Below, one piece after another: positions 1-8,220 of a DNA stretch of 43,471 nt. How positions within the stretch are numbered: position 1 is the first letter of the stretch; the number at the start of each line of letters is the position of its first letter. Both the position numbers and the translations under genes were made by a program. This stretch comes from an uncultured Eggerthellaceae bacterium. Its GTDB lineage: Bacteria; Actinomycetota; Coriobacteriia; Coriobacteriales; Eggerthellaceae. The stretch covers positions 1-43,471 of the forward strand of contig CAKTXN010000005.1 of assembly GCA_934630905.1 (NCBI GenBank), in the 5' to 3' direction. The notes below the pieces were generated by a model. It was not told where the DNA came from, did not search any database, and saw nothing but the letters and a program-made list of their open reading frames with translations.

Positions 1-91
1 GGTCGGCGTCAGCATTGCCATGCAAGGGGGAAATCAATCGAAAAATCGGTTGACAAAACTATAGGAACACCCCCCGACAAAAATTTGGGAA

Positions 92-250
92 AAACTCTCA
101 AGAATCGTCGATTTTTAGTCATGTCGAAGGCGCTTCTGGGTAAAAACCAGCCACTTCCCCTCCCCTGAAAATCGCGCTCCTGGGAAATACAAACGGCGCA
201 CCCAAACCGAGCGCGCCATTTGACTAAAAATCGAAAGAAGTTGAGAGTTT
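92..250. repeat. Long interrupted inverted repeat at the 3' end of the MATE gene
   Basis: The outer arms AAACTCTCAA (92-101) and TTGAGAGTTT (241-250) are exact complements. The inner arms TCGATTTTTAGTCA (108-121) and TGACTAAAAATCGA (221-234) are also exact complements. The 6-base gaps between outer and inner arms differ. The right arm covers the stop codon of the MATE gene. It could be a MITE-like insertion or a very long hairpin ending MATE transcription. No open reading frame inside is credible. Confidence 0.7.
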
Positions 251-1742
251 ATGCCGCGCCCGCAGGTGCAGCCCCCGGGAACGCAGCGAAATCGGCAGAC
301 AGCTGGTCAACGGGCTCCCCTGCTGCAACGGCATCGTCACGCCACCTGCGAACCTTGCGCACCTCATGCACCATAAAGAACACGGTCACGCAAATGCTCG
401 CGAAATCCGCCGTGGGCAAGCACGCCATAATGCTCTCCAGGCCCGTGAAGCCAAGCAGTTGCATATACACCGGCGGCAGGAATAAGTACATGGGAATCAG
501 GAACAGAATCTGGCGCGTCATCTCCAAAACGGCACTCTTGATAGGCTGACCGCTGCTTTGGAAGTAGCTGGAGCCCATAATCTGGAAGCCCACGGGACCC
601 AGGAAAATGCACATAACGCCCAGCGCCTGAACCGCAATGTCGAAGCCTTCGTTCTTCACGCCGAAAATGCTCACAATAGGACCCGGGATAAGGAACGCGC
701 ACGCCGTGAAGATGAAGCCGACAATCATGCAAGCGATAATAGACCACTTCAGCGTTGCAAGAACGCGATTCCACAGCTTCGCGCCGAAATTGAATCCGAT
801 GATGGGCTGCGCGGCAATCATGATGCCCAGCATGGGCGTGAACGCAAACGACGTGGCTTTCATGGCAATACCCAGTGCCGCCAGGGCGGTATCAACCGAC
901 ACGCCATCCACCAGGGCATATTCAGCAACAACCATATTGAAGACCAAACTCACGCACATCGAACCAACCTGCGTGATAAACGATGCAATGCCCATGACCA
1001 GAATACGACCGAGCAGGCGAATCTCCGGTGCCAGGTTCTTAAGACGCAAGCGGAACGCCGCGGTCTTTACGAAAATGAAGTATGCCATGGTCGGAACCAT
1101 GCCGCACGCCTGGCCCAACACCGTTGCCCAAGCACTGCCAACAACGCCCCAACCCCACACCATAACAAACAGGTAGTTCAAAACAATGCAGGCCAGCGTG
1201 CCCACGCCTTGCGTAATCATTGCAAGGTTCGGACGACCCGCCGTGCGTAGGAAGTTGCCCACGCCCATGCCCAGCGCTTGGAACACGAAGCCGCAACAAA
1301 TGATCTGGAGGAAGGCCTGCGTTGATTCGCGCAGGTCAGCAGGGGTCGATATAACGCCCAAAATGAAATCGATGCCGAAAACGGAAGCAATCGCAACAAA
1401 AACGGCAATCGCCAACAGCAGGAAAACGGTGTTACCCAACGTCTTCTCTACGCGATCCATCTTGCCTTCGCCCATCTGAATTGCCGCCAACGCATTACCG
1501 CCCTGACCAGCCAAAAGAGCCAGACCCAGAAGCAGCGTCATAACAGGGAACGCCAGCGTTGCCACCGCAGCGCCCGCATCGCCCACCGAGTGCTGCAAAA
1601 ATGCAGTATCAATAATGTTGTACAGCGTATTGAACGCCATGCCAATAACGGCAGGAATGGCGAACTCCACAAGCAGCTTGCCAATTCTTTCACGACCCAA
1701 ACGCGTGGGGTCGTTTTTCTGCATCATCTTCTCTTCTGTCAT
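249..1742 (-). CDS. MATE-family multidrug/sodium antiporter
   Basis: A 497-residue polytopic inner-membrane protein expected to export cationic drugs or metabolites in exchange for Na+ or H+. It has the MATE layout: about 12 hydrophobic segments in two similar halves, an N-terminal helix with AIPAVIGMAFNTLYNIIDTAF (residues about 28-48), and a matching second half beginning near residue 245 (VMGIASFITQVGSMCVSLVFN). The length is slightly above the usual 440-460 because of a charged C-terminal tail (VRKVRRWRDD...) rich in Ala. The first ATG (1742) has only a weak GGGAC upstream; the ATG pair about 15 bases downstream has AGAAGAGAAG before it and could be the true start. It stands alone, and its end lies in a long inverted repeat. 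The substrate cannot be read from sequence. Confidence 0.9.
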   Translation of the reverse strand: MTEEKMMQKNDPTRLGRERIGKLLVEFAIPAVIGMAFNTLYNIIDTAFLQHSVGDAGAAVATLAFPVMTLLLGLALLAGQGGNALAAIQMGEGKMDRVEKTLGNTVFLLLAIAVFVAIASVFGIDFILGVISTPADLRESTQAFLQIICCGFVFQALGMGVGNFLRTAGRPNLAMITQGVGTLACIVLNYLFVMVWGWGVVGSAWATVLGQACGMVPTMAYFIFVKTAAFRLRLKNLAPEIRLLGRILVMGIASFITQVGSMCVSLVFNMVVAEYALVDGVSVDTALAALGIAMKATSFAFTPMLGIMIAAQPIIGFNFGAKLWNRVLATLKWSIIACMIVGFIFTACAFLIPGPIVSIFGVKNEGFDIAVQALGVMCIFLGPVGFQIMGSSYFQSSGQPIKSAVLEMTRQILFLIPMYLFLPPVYMQLLGFTGLESIMACLPTADFASICVTVFFMVHEVRKVRRWRDDAVAAGEPVDQLSADFAAFPGAAPAGAA

Positions 1743-1903
1743 CGTCCCGTTCTTCCAAACTCTCTCGTATATACACAGGTCAGCGAAGCTTCACGCCACG
1801 TGCACCGCGCCCCCAACCTGCGCGCCTTCGATCTGCGCCCTGCTGCCCGCTTTTCGTGCTGGGCATCTGGATGTCGCAGGATATTCACTTTCTGTCACGC
1901 GCC

Positions 1904-2569
1904 CTATGCGGGGCCTTGCAGAGCAGCGACTACCTTTTTCGCCGCCCGCGTTATGGACGTCTTTTCCACATCGACCGTGATTTCGGCCCACTTTTCGTAC
2001 AAGGGAAGGCGCTCTTCATAAAGGTCGGCCAAGCTCATGCCCATGCCGCCCTTCATGACAACACCGCGTTCCTGCAGGTCACCTAAACGATTCGCCAGCT
2101 CGCTGTAGGAGATTTGCAAATACACCACCGTACCGATGCTTCGCAGATGCTCCATTGCCCGATCGGAGTAAACGGCGCTGCCGCCCGTGGCAATAATCGT
2201 TCGATGCACATTGATCTCCTGCAAGTCCTGATTCTCCACGTCAAGAAAACCCTGCGGACCAAGTTCGTTGATAAGCGTCTGCAGCGTTTTCCCGTGCTTG
2301 TTCTGAATAACCAAGTCGGCATCAAGAAAGTCATAGTTCAAGATTTTTGCCAGAACAACTCCCAGCGTCGATTTCCCCGCGCCCGGCATGCCAATAAGCA
2401 CAATATTGTCAGCCGCATTGCGGGATTCATCCTTGCCACGGACCGCCTGAGCGCCCGAAACGGACGCAACGCAAGACGCGCCGGCAGCGGCTTCACGAGC
2501 ACCGTCGCAGAGCGCGGCATTGACACCCGCATCGGAAGCTGCGAGTTCGCTGGGTTTTTCTTCAACCAC
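1904..2569 (-). CDS. Shikimate-kinase-like P-loop kinase
   Basis: A 221-residue cytoplasmic P-loop kinase of the AroK fold. The GTG start at 2569 is chosen because AAGGAAGGA lies 8 bases upstream; the frame stays open to 2815 and would add a hydrophobic N-terminal segment, but that is not supported by a ribosome site. Visible are Walker A GMPGAGKST, the LDADLV aspartate pair matching the shikimate/Mg site, and ERLPLY matching the C-terminal substrate arginine. Compared with classic AroK, the GEQEFR arginine is replaced (GPQGFLDVE), the GGG loop reads ATGGSAV, and the lid RPLL is RGVVM. It belongs to the family by fold; whether shikimate is the substrate is open. There are no aro neighbours. 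Confidence 0.75.
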   Translation of the reverse strand: MVEEKPSELAASDAGVNAALCDGAREAAAGASCVASVSGAQAVRGKDESRNAADNIVLIGMPGAGKSTLGVVLAKILNYDFLDADLVIQNKHGKTLQTLINELGPQGFLDVENQDLQEINVHRTIIATGGSAVYSDRAMEHLRSIGTVVYLQISYSELANRLGDLQERGVVMKGGMGMSLADLYEERLPLYEKWAEITVDVEKTSITRAAKKVVAALQGPA

Positions 2570-2929
2570 GTGCCATTTCCTTCCTTGTTTTGCCAATCTG
2601 TATACATAGCATGCGAGCAGGGCACATGCAACAGTAAACAGGCAAAGGCATACTATCCGTTGATAAGGGGAACGACAAAAGCGGGCAAATCCACTGAACG
2701 CACAAATCCTTCGCTTGAAAACGCTTGCAAGGAAGTTGGCATGAGCCCGCCGAAGGCGCAAGAAGGCCGTGAAGAGACGGCGTTCGGGTCGGAAGAAATG
2801 GCGAGACGGCAGCAAACAGCCCGCGAAAAGCCGCGAAATCCTTCGAAATTCGCACTATTTTTCAAAATCGCAAAAATTGTCTTTGAATCTGGCGATTGGT
2901 TTGCTAAAATTGCGGATACGCATGGTCAT
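2570..2929. other. Gene-poor gap before tRNA-Ser(GCT)
   Basis: This 360-base stretch separates the kinase start from the divergent tRNA. An in-frame upstream extension of the kinase reads through much of it and encodes one hydrophobic stretch, but has no clear start signal. The only feature I support here is the likely tRNA promoter at its right end. Confidence 0.5.
2883..2910 (+). promoter_or_regulatory. Putative promoter of tRNA-Ser(GCT)
   Basis: TTGAAT (2883-2888), a 16-base spacer and TAAAAT (2905-2910) with an upstream TG (extended -10) lie 20 bases before the tRNA. This is pattern-based only. Confidence 0.5.
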
Positions 2930-3020
2930 GGAGAGCTGTCCGAGAGGCCGAAGGAGCACGCCTGCTAAGCGTGTATACCCCATAAGGGTATCTGGGGTTC
3001 AAATCCCCAGCTCTCCGCCA
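2930..3020 (+). tRNA. tRNA-Ser(GCT)
   Basis: The acceptor stem GGAGAGC pairs with GCTCTCC (3010-3016), followed by discriminator G and an encoded CCA. The anticodon arm CACGC-CTGCTAA-GCGTG gives anticodon GCT. A long variable arm (TATACCCCATAAGGGTAT) marks a class II tRNA, and the T arm has GGTTCAAATCC. A membrane-protein gene starts 63 bases downstream with no clear terminator between them, so read-through is possible. Confidence 0.97.
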
Positions 3021-3083
3021 CGCGTCTTTCTTATTTTAGGCGGCTTTTTCAAACGGCTTCAAAGCAAAGAAATCAGGTGCGCT

Positions 3084-3485
3084 ATGTTCCTCATTCGCCT
3101 GACACGCATTGTTCCCTTTGTGATTTTCCTTGCCATTCTTGCCGTTGTTATTTACCTTATCGCACGTTTCCGCTTCCCTTCCGCGCGCGCAAAGCAAATC
3201 GTCATCGATTTTTTTACCGTTATCTGCGTTGTGCTTTGCATTGGGCTGGCCATTATCACGCTGCTTACCGTGCTCGACAAAAACACGTTTGCCATTGAGA
3301 TTTTTGGAAGCTTCTTGGCGGCCGCGGTGTTGGGGCTTATTGTTGTTCGCATTTGCAACTGGAGCTTCCTGAAGAAGTACCCGCAGTACAAACACCGCCC
3401 TGACGAGGCATTTGTCTACACCACGTGGCGCAAAATCAAAGATTTCCTGCGCAACCTTAAGAACAACCAGCCGCCCATTCATTAG
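3084..3485 (+). CDS. Small membrane protein of unknown function
   Basis: A 133-residue protein with three predicted membrane helices: residues about 8-27 (IVPFVIFLAILAVVIYLIA), about 41-62 (IDFFTVICVVLCIGLAIITLL) and about 73-90 (IFGSFLAAAVLGLIVVRI). A positively charged cytoplasmic-type tail (KIKDFLRNLKNN) follows. The ATG at 3084 is preceded by AGGTG; the longer open frame upstream runs through the tRNA and is not coding. I recognise no family motif. Its last codons form the left arm of a strong terminator. Confidence 0.75.
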   Translation: MFLIRLTRIVPFVIFLAILAVVIYLIARFRFPSARAKQIVIDFFTVICVVLCIGLAIITLLTVLDKNTFAIEIFGSFLAAAVLGLIVVRICNWSFLKKYPQYKHRPDEAFVYTTWRKIKDFLRNLKNNQPPIH

Positions 3486-3500
3486 GCGGCTGGTTGTTCT
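3460..3500. terminator. Bidirectional terminator overlapping the stop codon
   Basis: A perfect 16-bp stem (AGAACAACCAGCCGCC at 3460-3475, complement at 3485-3500) with a 9-base loop. It includes the TAG of the membrane-protein gene and separates it from the convergent ispE. Confidence 0.8.
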
Positions 3501-3646
3501 CTGGCGCTTGATTGCACCATTATGAACGGAAGGCTGCCCCCATTGCTACGCCCCGTCCAAGAACGCGAAGAGGTTCGAAGTCTTCCCGAACGAGCGGCGA
3601 AGCACAAATCGTGCCGCCACTTAAAACCAAACGCGAAACTCGAAAG

Positions 3647-4696
3647 CTACTTGCTCACCGCGGCGCGGATATTCGCGAAGAACGTGGATGTTGCCCACCA
3701 ACCCCGTGCTTGTGCGGCAGCTGTAACCTTCAAGGCGGCGGCAGAATCAGCGCAAATAGCAAACGTGCACGATCCGCTTCCCGTGAGCATGGCGCTTACA
3801 ACACCGGGTTGGTACTGCGCCCATGCACGAATGTCCGCCAGCGTGGCATCCAGCTGGCCGGCCACGTTTTCCAATCCGTTGAACAGCGGTACTTCTTCTG
3901 CTGTTTGCGCAGATGAAAGCGCATCTTTGAGCGTCTCACTCGGAAGCGTTGCATTTTCGTCGAACGCTTGATACACCGCAGCCGTTGAAAGGCCGCCTTC
4001 CGGCTTGATCAGAACAACGGGGTCTTTTCGCGTGGCTAGACTGCGCACGTAGTTCTCGCCCACGCCGTTATACAGGGCGCAACCGCCGCGCAGGAAAAAC
4101 GCAACATCGGCGCCCAGCGTTTTCGCCACGGCTTCGATGCGCGGATCGCTCGGATCGATCCTCCACAGTTTTGCCGCACCAACAAGCGCCGCAGCAGCAT
4201 CGGACGATCCACCGCCCAGCCCCGCCTGATGCGGAAGATGCTTTTCCAGGTGAATATCCATGACTTCGTCTTCGTTTCTGCCAATAGCCTGGGCAAATGC
4301 ACGCACCGCTTTATAGACGATGTTCTTGCTGGCAGGAATTTTGGGCGGCACAATTGCGCCCGTACCCGAGCAAGTCAAGTGAATTTTCAAGTTCGAATCG
4401 CGCTGAGCTTCGTTTTCTTCCGTGTCTGCGAAGGCAATTCCCGTCTCGTATGCAAACGCCTGCGCGGACAAGCAGCGCATGTAGAGCACATCGTGAGCAA
4501 GCAGCGTGTGCATGACGTTTTCCACAGGGTGATAGCCATCCTCTTGCTTTTCACCCACACCCAGATACAGGTTCACTTTTGCCGGCGCCACTAATTTTGT
4601 ATAGCCCGCGCCACCCGTGCGCAGCTGCACACCTTCGGCACGCGCATTTTGGTACGCTTCGCCAATAAGATCTACTTGGTTGTTTTCGGAAGTCAT
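3647..4696 (-). CDS. ispE: 4-diphosphocytidyl-2-C-methyl-D-erythritol kinase IspE
   Basis: A GHMP-family kinase that phosphorylates CDP-methylerythritol, the fourth step of the MEP route to isoprenoids, in the cytoplasm. Evidence: the N-terminal PAKVNLYLGVG substrate motif, DGYHPVENVMH, the GHMP ATP loop HQAGLGGGSSDAAAAL, and the C-terminal LTGSGSCTFAI motif. The 349 residues exceed the usual 280-310 because of an N-terminal extension of about 37 residues before the AKVNL motif. No strong ribosome site precedes the ATG at 4696 (GGGGTGCG only), so an internal start is possible. It is a single gene here, convergent with the upstream membrane-protein gene. Confidence 0.93.
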   Translation of the reverse strand: MTSENNQVDLIGEAYQNARAEGVQLRTGGAGYTKLVAPAKVNLYLGVGEKQEDGYHPVENVMHTLLAHDVLYMRCLSAQAFAYETGIAFADTEENEAQRDSNLKIHLTCSGTGAIVPPKIPASKNIVYKAVRAFAQAIGRNEDEVMDIHLEKHLPHQAGLGGGSSDAAAALVGAAKLWRIDPSDPRIEAVAKTLGADVAFFLRGGCALYNGVGENYVRSLATRKDPVVLIKPEGGLSTAAVYQAFDENATLPSETLKDALSSAQTAEEVPLFNGLENVAGQLDATLADIRAWAQYQPGVVSAMLTGSGSCTFAICADSAAALKVTAAAQARGWWATSTFFANIRAAVSK

Positions 4697-4902
4697 TTAC
4701 GCACCCCGCGTTTCATTCCTGCTAGCCCCCCATTTTGCCGCAACGGCAACATCGCGCAAAGCCCCGCGCCGCCGACCGAGCGCTGGCGCGCTGGCAAGCC
4801 GAATGCCACCGCCCCGCGCCGCCGCACGTGCAGCACGCTTGGCGCGCTCACGTTAGAGCGCGAGCATCTACGATGCTAGCACATCGCCGCGCCAGCTGCA
4901 TT

Positions 4903-5433
4903 TTAATCCTGCGATTCTTGCTGCGCCGCCTGCTTTCGTTTGGCAGCCTTGCGCTTGCTTGCAAAATAGTCCGTGAGCAACTGCGCGCATTCGTCTCCCA
5001 AAACGCCCGCTTGAACAGGATAATTGTGGTTCAAGCGCTCATCGGCATTCATGGCATAAAGCGTACCCAGCGCGCCCGCTTTCTGATCCGACGCACCATA
5101 AACGCATCGATCGATGCGCGCCTGATGCATAAGCCCGGCGCACATGATGCACGGCTCCAGCGTCACGTACACGGTGCATCCCGTTAGGCGCCACACGCCC
5201 AACTCCTTCGCTGCGGCTTTCATGGCCAAAAACTCCGCATGCCCCGCCGGGTCCTGCGTTGTCTCGCGCAGGTTGCACGCGCGCGCAATAACGCGCGGCT
5301 CGGGGAGCAACGGCCGACGCGTTCCCTTGTCGATGGGGTTGTACACCACCACCGCACCAATGGGCACCTCGTCCAGGCTGGCTGCCCGCCGAGCTTCCTC
5401 AATTGCAAGCTGCATGTAATCTTCATCGTTCAT
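4903..5433 (-). CDS. tadA: tRNA-specific adenosine deaminase TadA
   Basis: A 176-residue zinc-dependent deaminase converting wobble A34 to inosine in tRNA-Arg(ACG). It shows the N-terminal MNDEDYMQLAIEEARRA, the catalytic HAE (AGHAEFLAM), and the zinc cysteines in TLEPCIMCAG, in the usual order and spacing. The insert NPIDKGTRRPLLPEP after VVVYN lengthens the loop before the active site, and the C-terminal tail is Lys/Gln-rich. The ATG at 5433 gives the family-typical N-terminus; the longer frame upstream runs through the divergent tRNA-Ser and is rejected. Confidence in family is high; action on tRNA-Arg is family knowledge. Confidence 0.94.
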   Translation of the reverse strand: MNDEDYMQLAIEEARRAASLDEVPIGAVVVYNPIDKGTRRPLLPEPRVIARACNLRETTQDPAGHAEFLAMKAAAKELGVWRLTGCTVYVTLEPCIMCAGLMHQARIDRCVYGASDQKAGALGTLYAMNADERLNHNYPVQAGVLGDECAQLLTDYFASKRKAAKRKQAAQQESQD

Positions 5434-5503
5434 GGGTGCAATTATATGGTATCCTTGTACCCGCTTCGATTGGCGCGTGTGCCGCACCATCGAAAACATA
5501 AAT

Positions 5504-5591
5504 GGAGGAATGGCCGAGTGGCTTAAGGCGGCAGTCTTGAAAACTGTTGAGCTGAGAGGCTCCGTGGGTTCAAATCCTACTTCCTCCGCCA
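5504..5591 (+). tRNA. tRNA-Ser(TGA)
   Basis: The acceptor GGAGGAA pairs with TTCCTCC (5581-5587), then discriminator G and an encoded CCA. The anticodon loop CTTGAAA gives TGA. A class II variable arm is present and the T arm contains GGTTCAAATCC. The gene diverges from tadA and ends just before a hairpin terminator. Confidence 0.97.
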
Positions 5592-5599
5592 TTGACAGC

Positions 5600-5629
5600 A
5601 AGGGGTCGTTCCAACGAATGACCCCTTTT
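5600..5629. terminator. Terminator between tRNA-Ser(TGA) and gltA
   Basis: AAGGGGTC (5600-5607) pairs with GACCCCTT (5620-5627), followed by TT, with further pairing possible in the loop (CGTT/AACG). It is placed to end tRNA transcription and the convergent citrate synthase gene. Confidence 0.7.
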
Positions 5630-5678
5630 GATTGCTTCAAAACCACCGGCAGCCCACGCCTTCGCCAAGAATCGCCGT

Positions 5679-7034
5679 TTAGCGCTCTTCCATGGGAATG
5701 TACGTGCGACGGTCGTGCGAGGCGTTCTTGTACGCGGGGCGAATGATGCGCTTGCCCGCAACAATTTCCTCGAAACGGTGAGCGACCCAACCGGGGAAGC
5801 GACCGCACGCGAAAAGCGGCGTGAACAAGTCCTCGGGAATACCCAACATGTGGTAAATGAAACCGGAATACATATCCACGTTTGCGCAGATTTCTTCGGC
5901 ATTTGTACCTTTTACCTGGGAAATTACCTGTGGCGCAACACGCTCAACGGTCTCCAGGAGCGCCAACTCTTCTTCGTATTCAGTACCCTTAGCAAGATTA
6001 TGCGCGAACGAGTTGCAAATGCGCGCACGGGGATCGCTTTTCGTGTAAACCGCATGCCCCATGCCGTAGACCAAGCCCGATTTGTCGAACGCTTCTTTTG
6101 CCAGCACGCGCTGCAGATACGCAGCGATTTCGTCCTCGTTTTCCCAGTTGGCAACGTGTTCCTTCAGGTCTTTTTGCATGGTGTACGCCTTCAGGTTCGC
6201 GCCGCCGTGACGCGCGCCCTTCAGGGAGCCAATAGCTGCGGAATACGCCGAATACGCATCAGTGTCGGCCGAGCTTAGCACATGCGTGGCGAACGTGGAG
6301 TTGTTGCCGCCGCCGTGCTCCATGTGAACGCACAGCATGATGTCCAGCATACGCGCTTCCATCTGGGTAAACTGACGGTCGGGGCGCAACATGGACAGGA
6401 TGGTTTCCGCTGTTGATTGACCCGGAATGAACGGATGAATAATCAGCGAGCCATTGTTAAAGCGGTGGCTCACAGCGTAATGCGAAAGAACCGCCGCACG
6501 CGGCAGCTTCGACATGAGCGAAATAGCCACGTCAACCTCGTGGGTCGATGAGCGATCTTCTGCATGAAGGTCGTACGCGTACTGATTGAGCACAACGCGC
6601 GAAAGCAGGTTCATGATGTTCGGCGGCGTGGAGCCAAAAAAGATGCTGGCGGTGAAGCCGTCGGGGAGCTCGCGCTGGGCATCAATGAGCGACACAAAGC
6701 CATCAAGCTGCTGCTGCGTGGGCAGCATGGTGGTGAGCAGCAGATACGCTACTTCTTCGAAATTGAAGCGCTTATCAACGGATTCCACGTCTACCAGGTC
6801 ATACAGGTCGTAGCCACGATAACGCAAAATGCCTTCATCGGGAACTTTGTAGCCATCGTCCATAAGGTAGCCATGAACGTTTGCCACGTTCGTGATGCCG
6901 GTAACCACGCCTGTGCCGTCGGCATTGCGCAGCCCGCGCTTGACGGCGTATTTCTCGTAGAGGCAGGGGTCCACTTCGTTGATGGAGTCGAATGTATCGT
7001 ACAAAACGAATTTCTTTTCTGCGTTATCAGACAT
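5679..7034 (-). CDS. gltA: Citrate synthase
   Basis: A 451-residue citrate/2-methylcitrate synthase family enzyme that condenses oxaloacetate with acetyl-CoA in the cytosol. Visible signatures: LRYRGYDLYDL near residue 67, the first catalytic histidine region HMEHGGGNNSTFA, ARHGGAN, the second histidine in GMGHAVYTKSDPRARI, and the aspartate region NVDMYSGFIYHMLGIP followed by LFACGRFPGWVAHRFE. The ATG has AAGGAGG directly upstream. The N-terminal domain before RYRGYD is longer than in short archaeal-type enzymes. There are no prp genes nearby, so citrate synthase is preferred over methylcitrate synthase. In an anaerobe it likely feeds 2-oxoglutarate synthesis (inference). Confidence 0.93.
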   Translation of the reverse strand: MSDNAEKKFVLYDTFDSINEVDPCLYEKYAVKRGLRNADGTGVVTGITNVANVHGYLMDDGYKVPDEGILRYRGYDLYDLVDVESVDKRFNFEEVAYLLLTTMLPTQQQLDGFVSLIDAQRELPDGFTASIFFGSTPPNIMNLLSRVVLNQYAYDLHAEDRSSTHEVDVAISLMSKLPRAAVLSHYAVSHRFNNGSLIIHPFIPGQSTAETILSMLRPDRQFTQMEARMLDIMLCVHMEHGGGNNSTFATHVLSSADTDAYSAYSAAIGSLKGARHGGANLKAYTMQKDLKEHVANWENEDEIAAYLQRVLAKEAFDKSGLVYGMGHAVYTKSDPRARICNSFAHNLAKGTEYEEELALLETVERVAPQVISQVKGTNAEEICANVDMYSGFIYHMLGIPEDLFTPLFACGRFPGWVAHRFEEIVAGKRIIRPAYKNASHDRRTYIPMEER

Positions 7035-7302
7035 GCGACCTCCTTATATGTTAGTGATGGGACCCAGCCGTTCGGTATCGTTCGAGGATGCGTAAGTGCG
7101 GATGAGCCGCTGAAAGCGAGTATTGTACCAGCTCTCGTTCCTGCAGTTTGAACGCGAGAAAATTTTTCGGCAGAGCGCCATTCCCTGCGTTATGGTGGCA
7201 GCTGCGCATGATAAGAGTAGAGCGCCCCTTCGCCAAGAAACGATAGATGACCTGCGGTGCCAAGAAACGATTTCCGCTTTTCCGCTTTGCCCGTTAATCA
7301 GG

Positions 7303-8220
7303 CTAAACGCTTTGAAGAAATCCGTCTATATCGTCATCCACAAGGATGCTCCTGCCTGCAATAGCGGCTGGAGCACACGCTCCTCCTATGTTCACACAGG
7401 CATACGTCGCATGACTATTCCGATTCACAGCGTCCCAGAAAGGGTATTTGATGATGACGGGCGTGTTATCCCCAACGCCCAGCTCCAAATACAGAACGCG
7501 GTCATCAGAGTGCGTCTCGCAGAACGCGCGGTAGCGAGAGGCGGCCTTATGCCATCCGCGGTCCTCGCAGAAAGAGCCATCAATGCGCAGGTTGGGAACC
7601 AGGGGCGCCCCGCAGTGTGGACAACGGGGGACAAGTTCGCTCGGCACCCGCTGGTCTTTCTGACGGCCCACCATCTCGCGAATCTGCCGTTCGTTGTCGT
7701 ATGTCTCGCCAGAGCAGTTACGGGCGCACTGGAACAGACCGTAGTCTCCCTGCGTGTAGAACAGCCGAGCCTTGTCGAACCCCGCCAGCTGGAACTGGTG
7801 GTCAACGTTAGTGGTAAGAACGAAGTAGTCTCGCCCTTCAAGGATGCGCAGGAGCCCAAGGTAGGGTTTACCGGCTCCCGCCTCGTAGCGGTTGAGCAGG
7901 ATGGCGCGGCTCCACCACGCCCAGTAGGTCTCCAGGTCAGGGAAAGGGTGAAACCCGCCCGAGTACATATCGGTTATCCCGAATCGGTCGCGGAAGTCCG
8001 CGAAATTATCGTCGAAGCGCTTGCCGGAATAGGAGAAGCCCGCCGCGGTGGAGAGCCCGGCACCTGCGCCCACCAGAATGGCGTCGCACTCGTCAAGCTC
8101 CCGCCTCATCGCCACGGCCGCTTCTTCCGCCGTCGCTCCGGCCCCGCGCACAAGGGCCGCGCCCCGCTTGGCGCGCGCGTACCTGTCGCCGGCGAACAAG
8201 TTAGCTGAAAAGAATGTCAC
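7303..8220 (-). CDS. Class M sirtuin (SirTM), protein ADP-ribosyltransferase candidate
   Basis: A 305-residue sirtuin-fold protein. GTG at 8220 is chosen because AAAGGA precedes it; this overlaps the macrodomain stop by 20 bases. The NAD-binding GAGAGLSTAAG is at residues 51-61. TTNVDHQ (136-142) holds the usual N and D. The zinc ribbon is C165-x3-C169 and C200-x2-C203. Where deacetylating sirtuins have the catalytic His-Gly, this one has Gln-Gly (YTQGDYG, Q157), a hallmark of class M sirtuins, which transfer ADP-ribose to proteins rather than deacylate. Its partner gene is a Zn-macrodomain hydrolase, as in known SirTM operons. The usual lipoyl targets (GcvH-L, LplA) are not in the window. 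Confidence 0.88.
   Translation of the reverse strand: MTFFSANLFAGDRYARAKRGAALVRGAGATAEEAAVAMRRELDECDAILVGAGAGLSTAAGFSYSGKRFDDNFADFRDRFGITDMYSGGFHPFPDLETYWAWWSRAILLNRYEAGAGKPYLGLLRILEGRDYFVLTTNVDHQFQLAGFDKARLFYTQGDYGLFQCARNCSGETYDNERQIREMVGRQKDQRVPSELVPRCPHCGAPLVPNLRIDGSFCEDRGWHKAASRYRAFCETHSDDRVLYLELGVGDNTPVIIKYPFWDAVNRNSHATYACVNIGGACAPAAIAGRSILVDDDIDGFLQSV

Noticed and set aside
2769..3083. A 238-residue reading of the membrane protein starting upstream of tRNA-Ser(GCT)
   Set aside because: The extra part runs straight through the tRNA and lacks a ribosome site; the ATG at 3084 has one.
5434..5808. A 301-residue form of TadA
   Set aside because: The added N-terminus is antisense to tRNA-Ser(TGA) and shows no family similarity.
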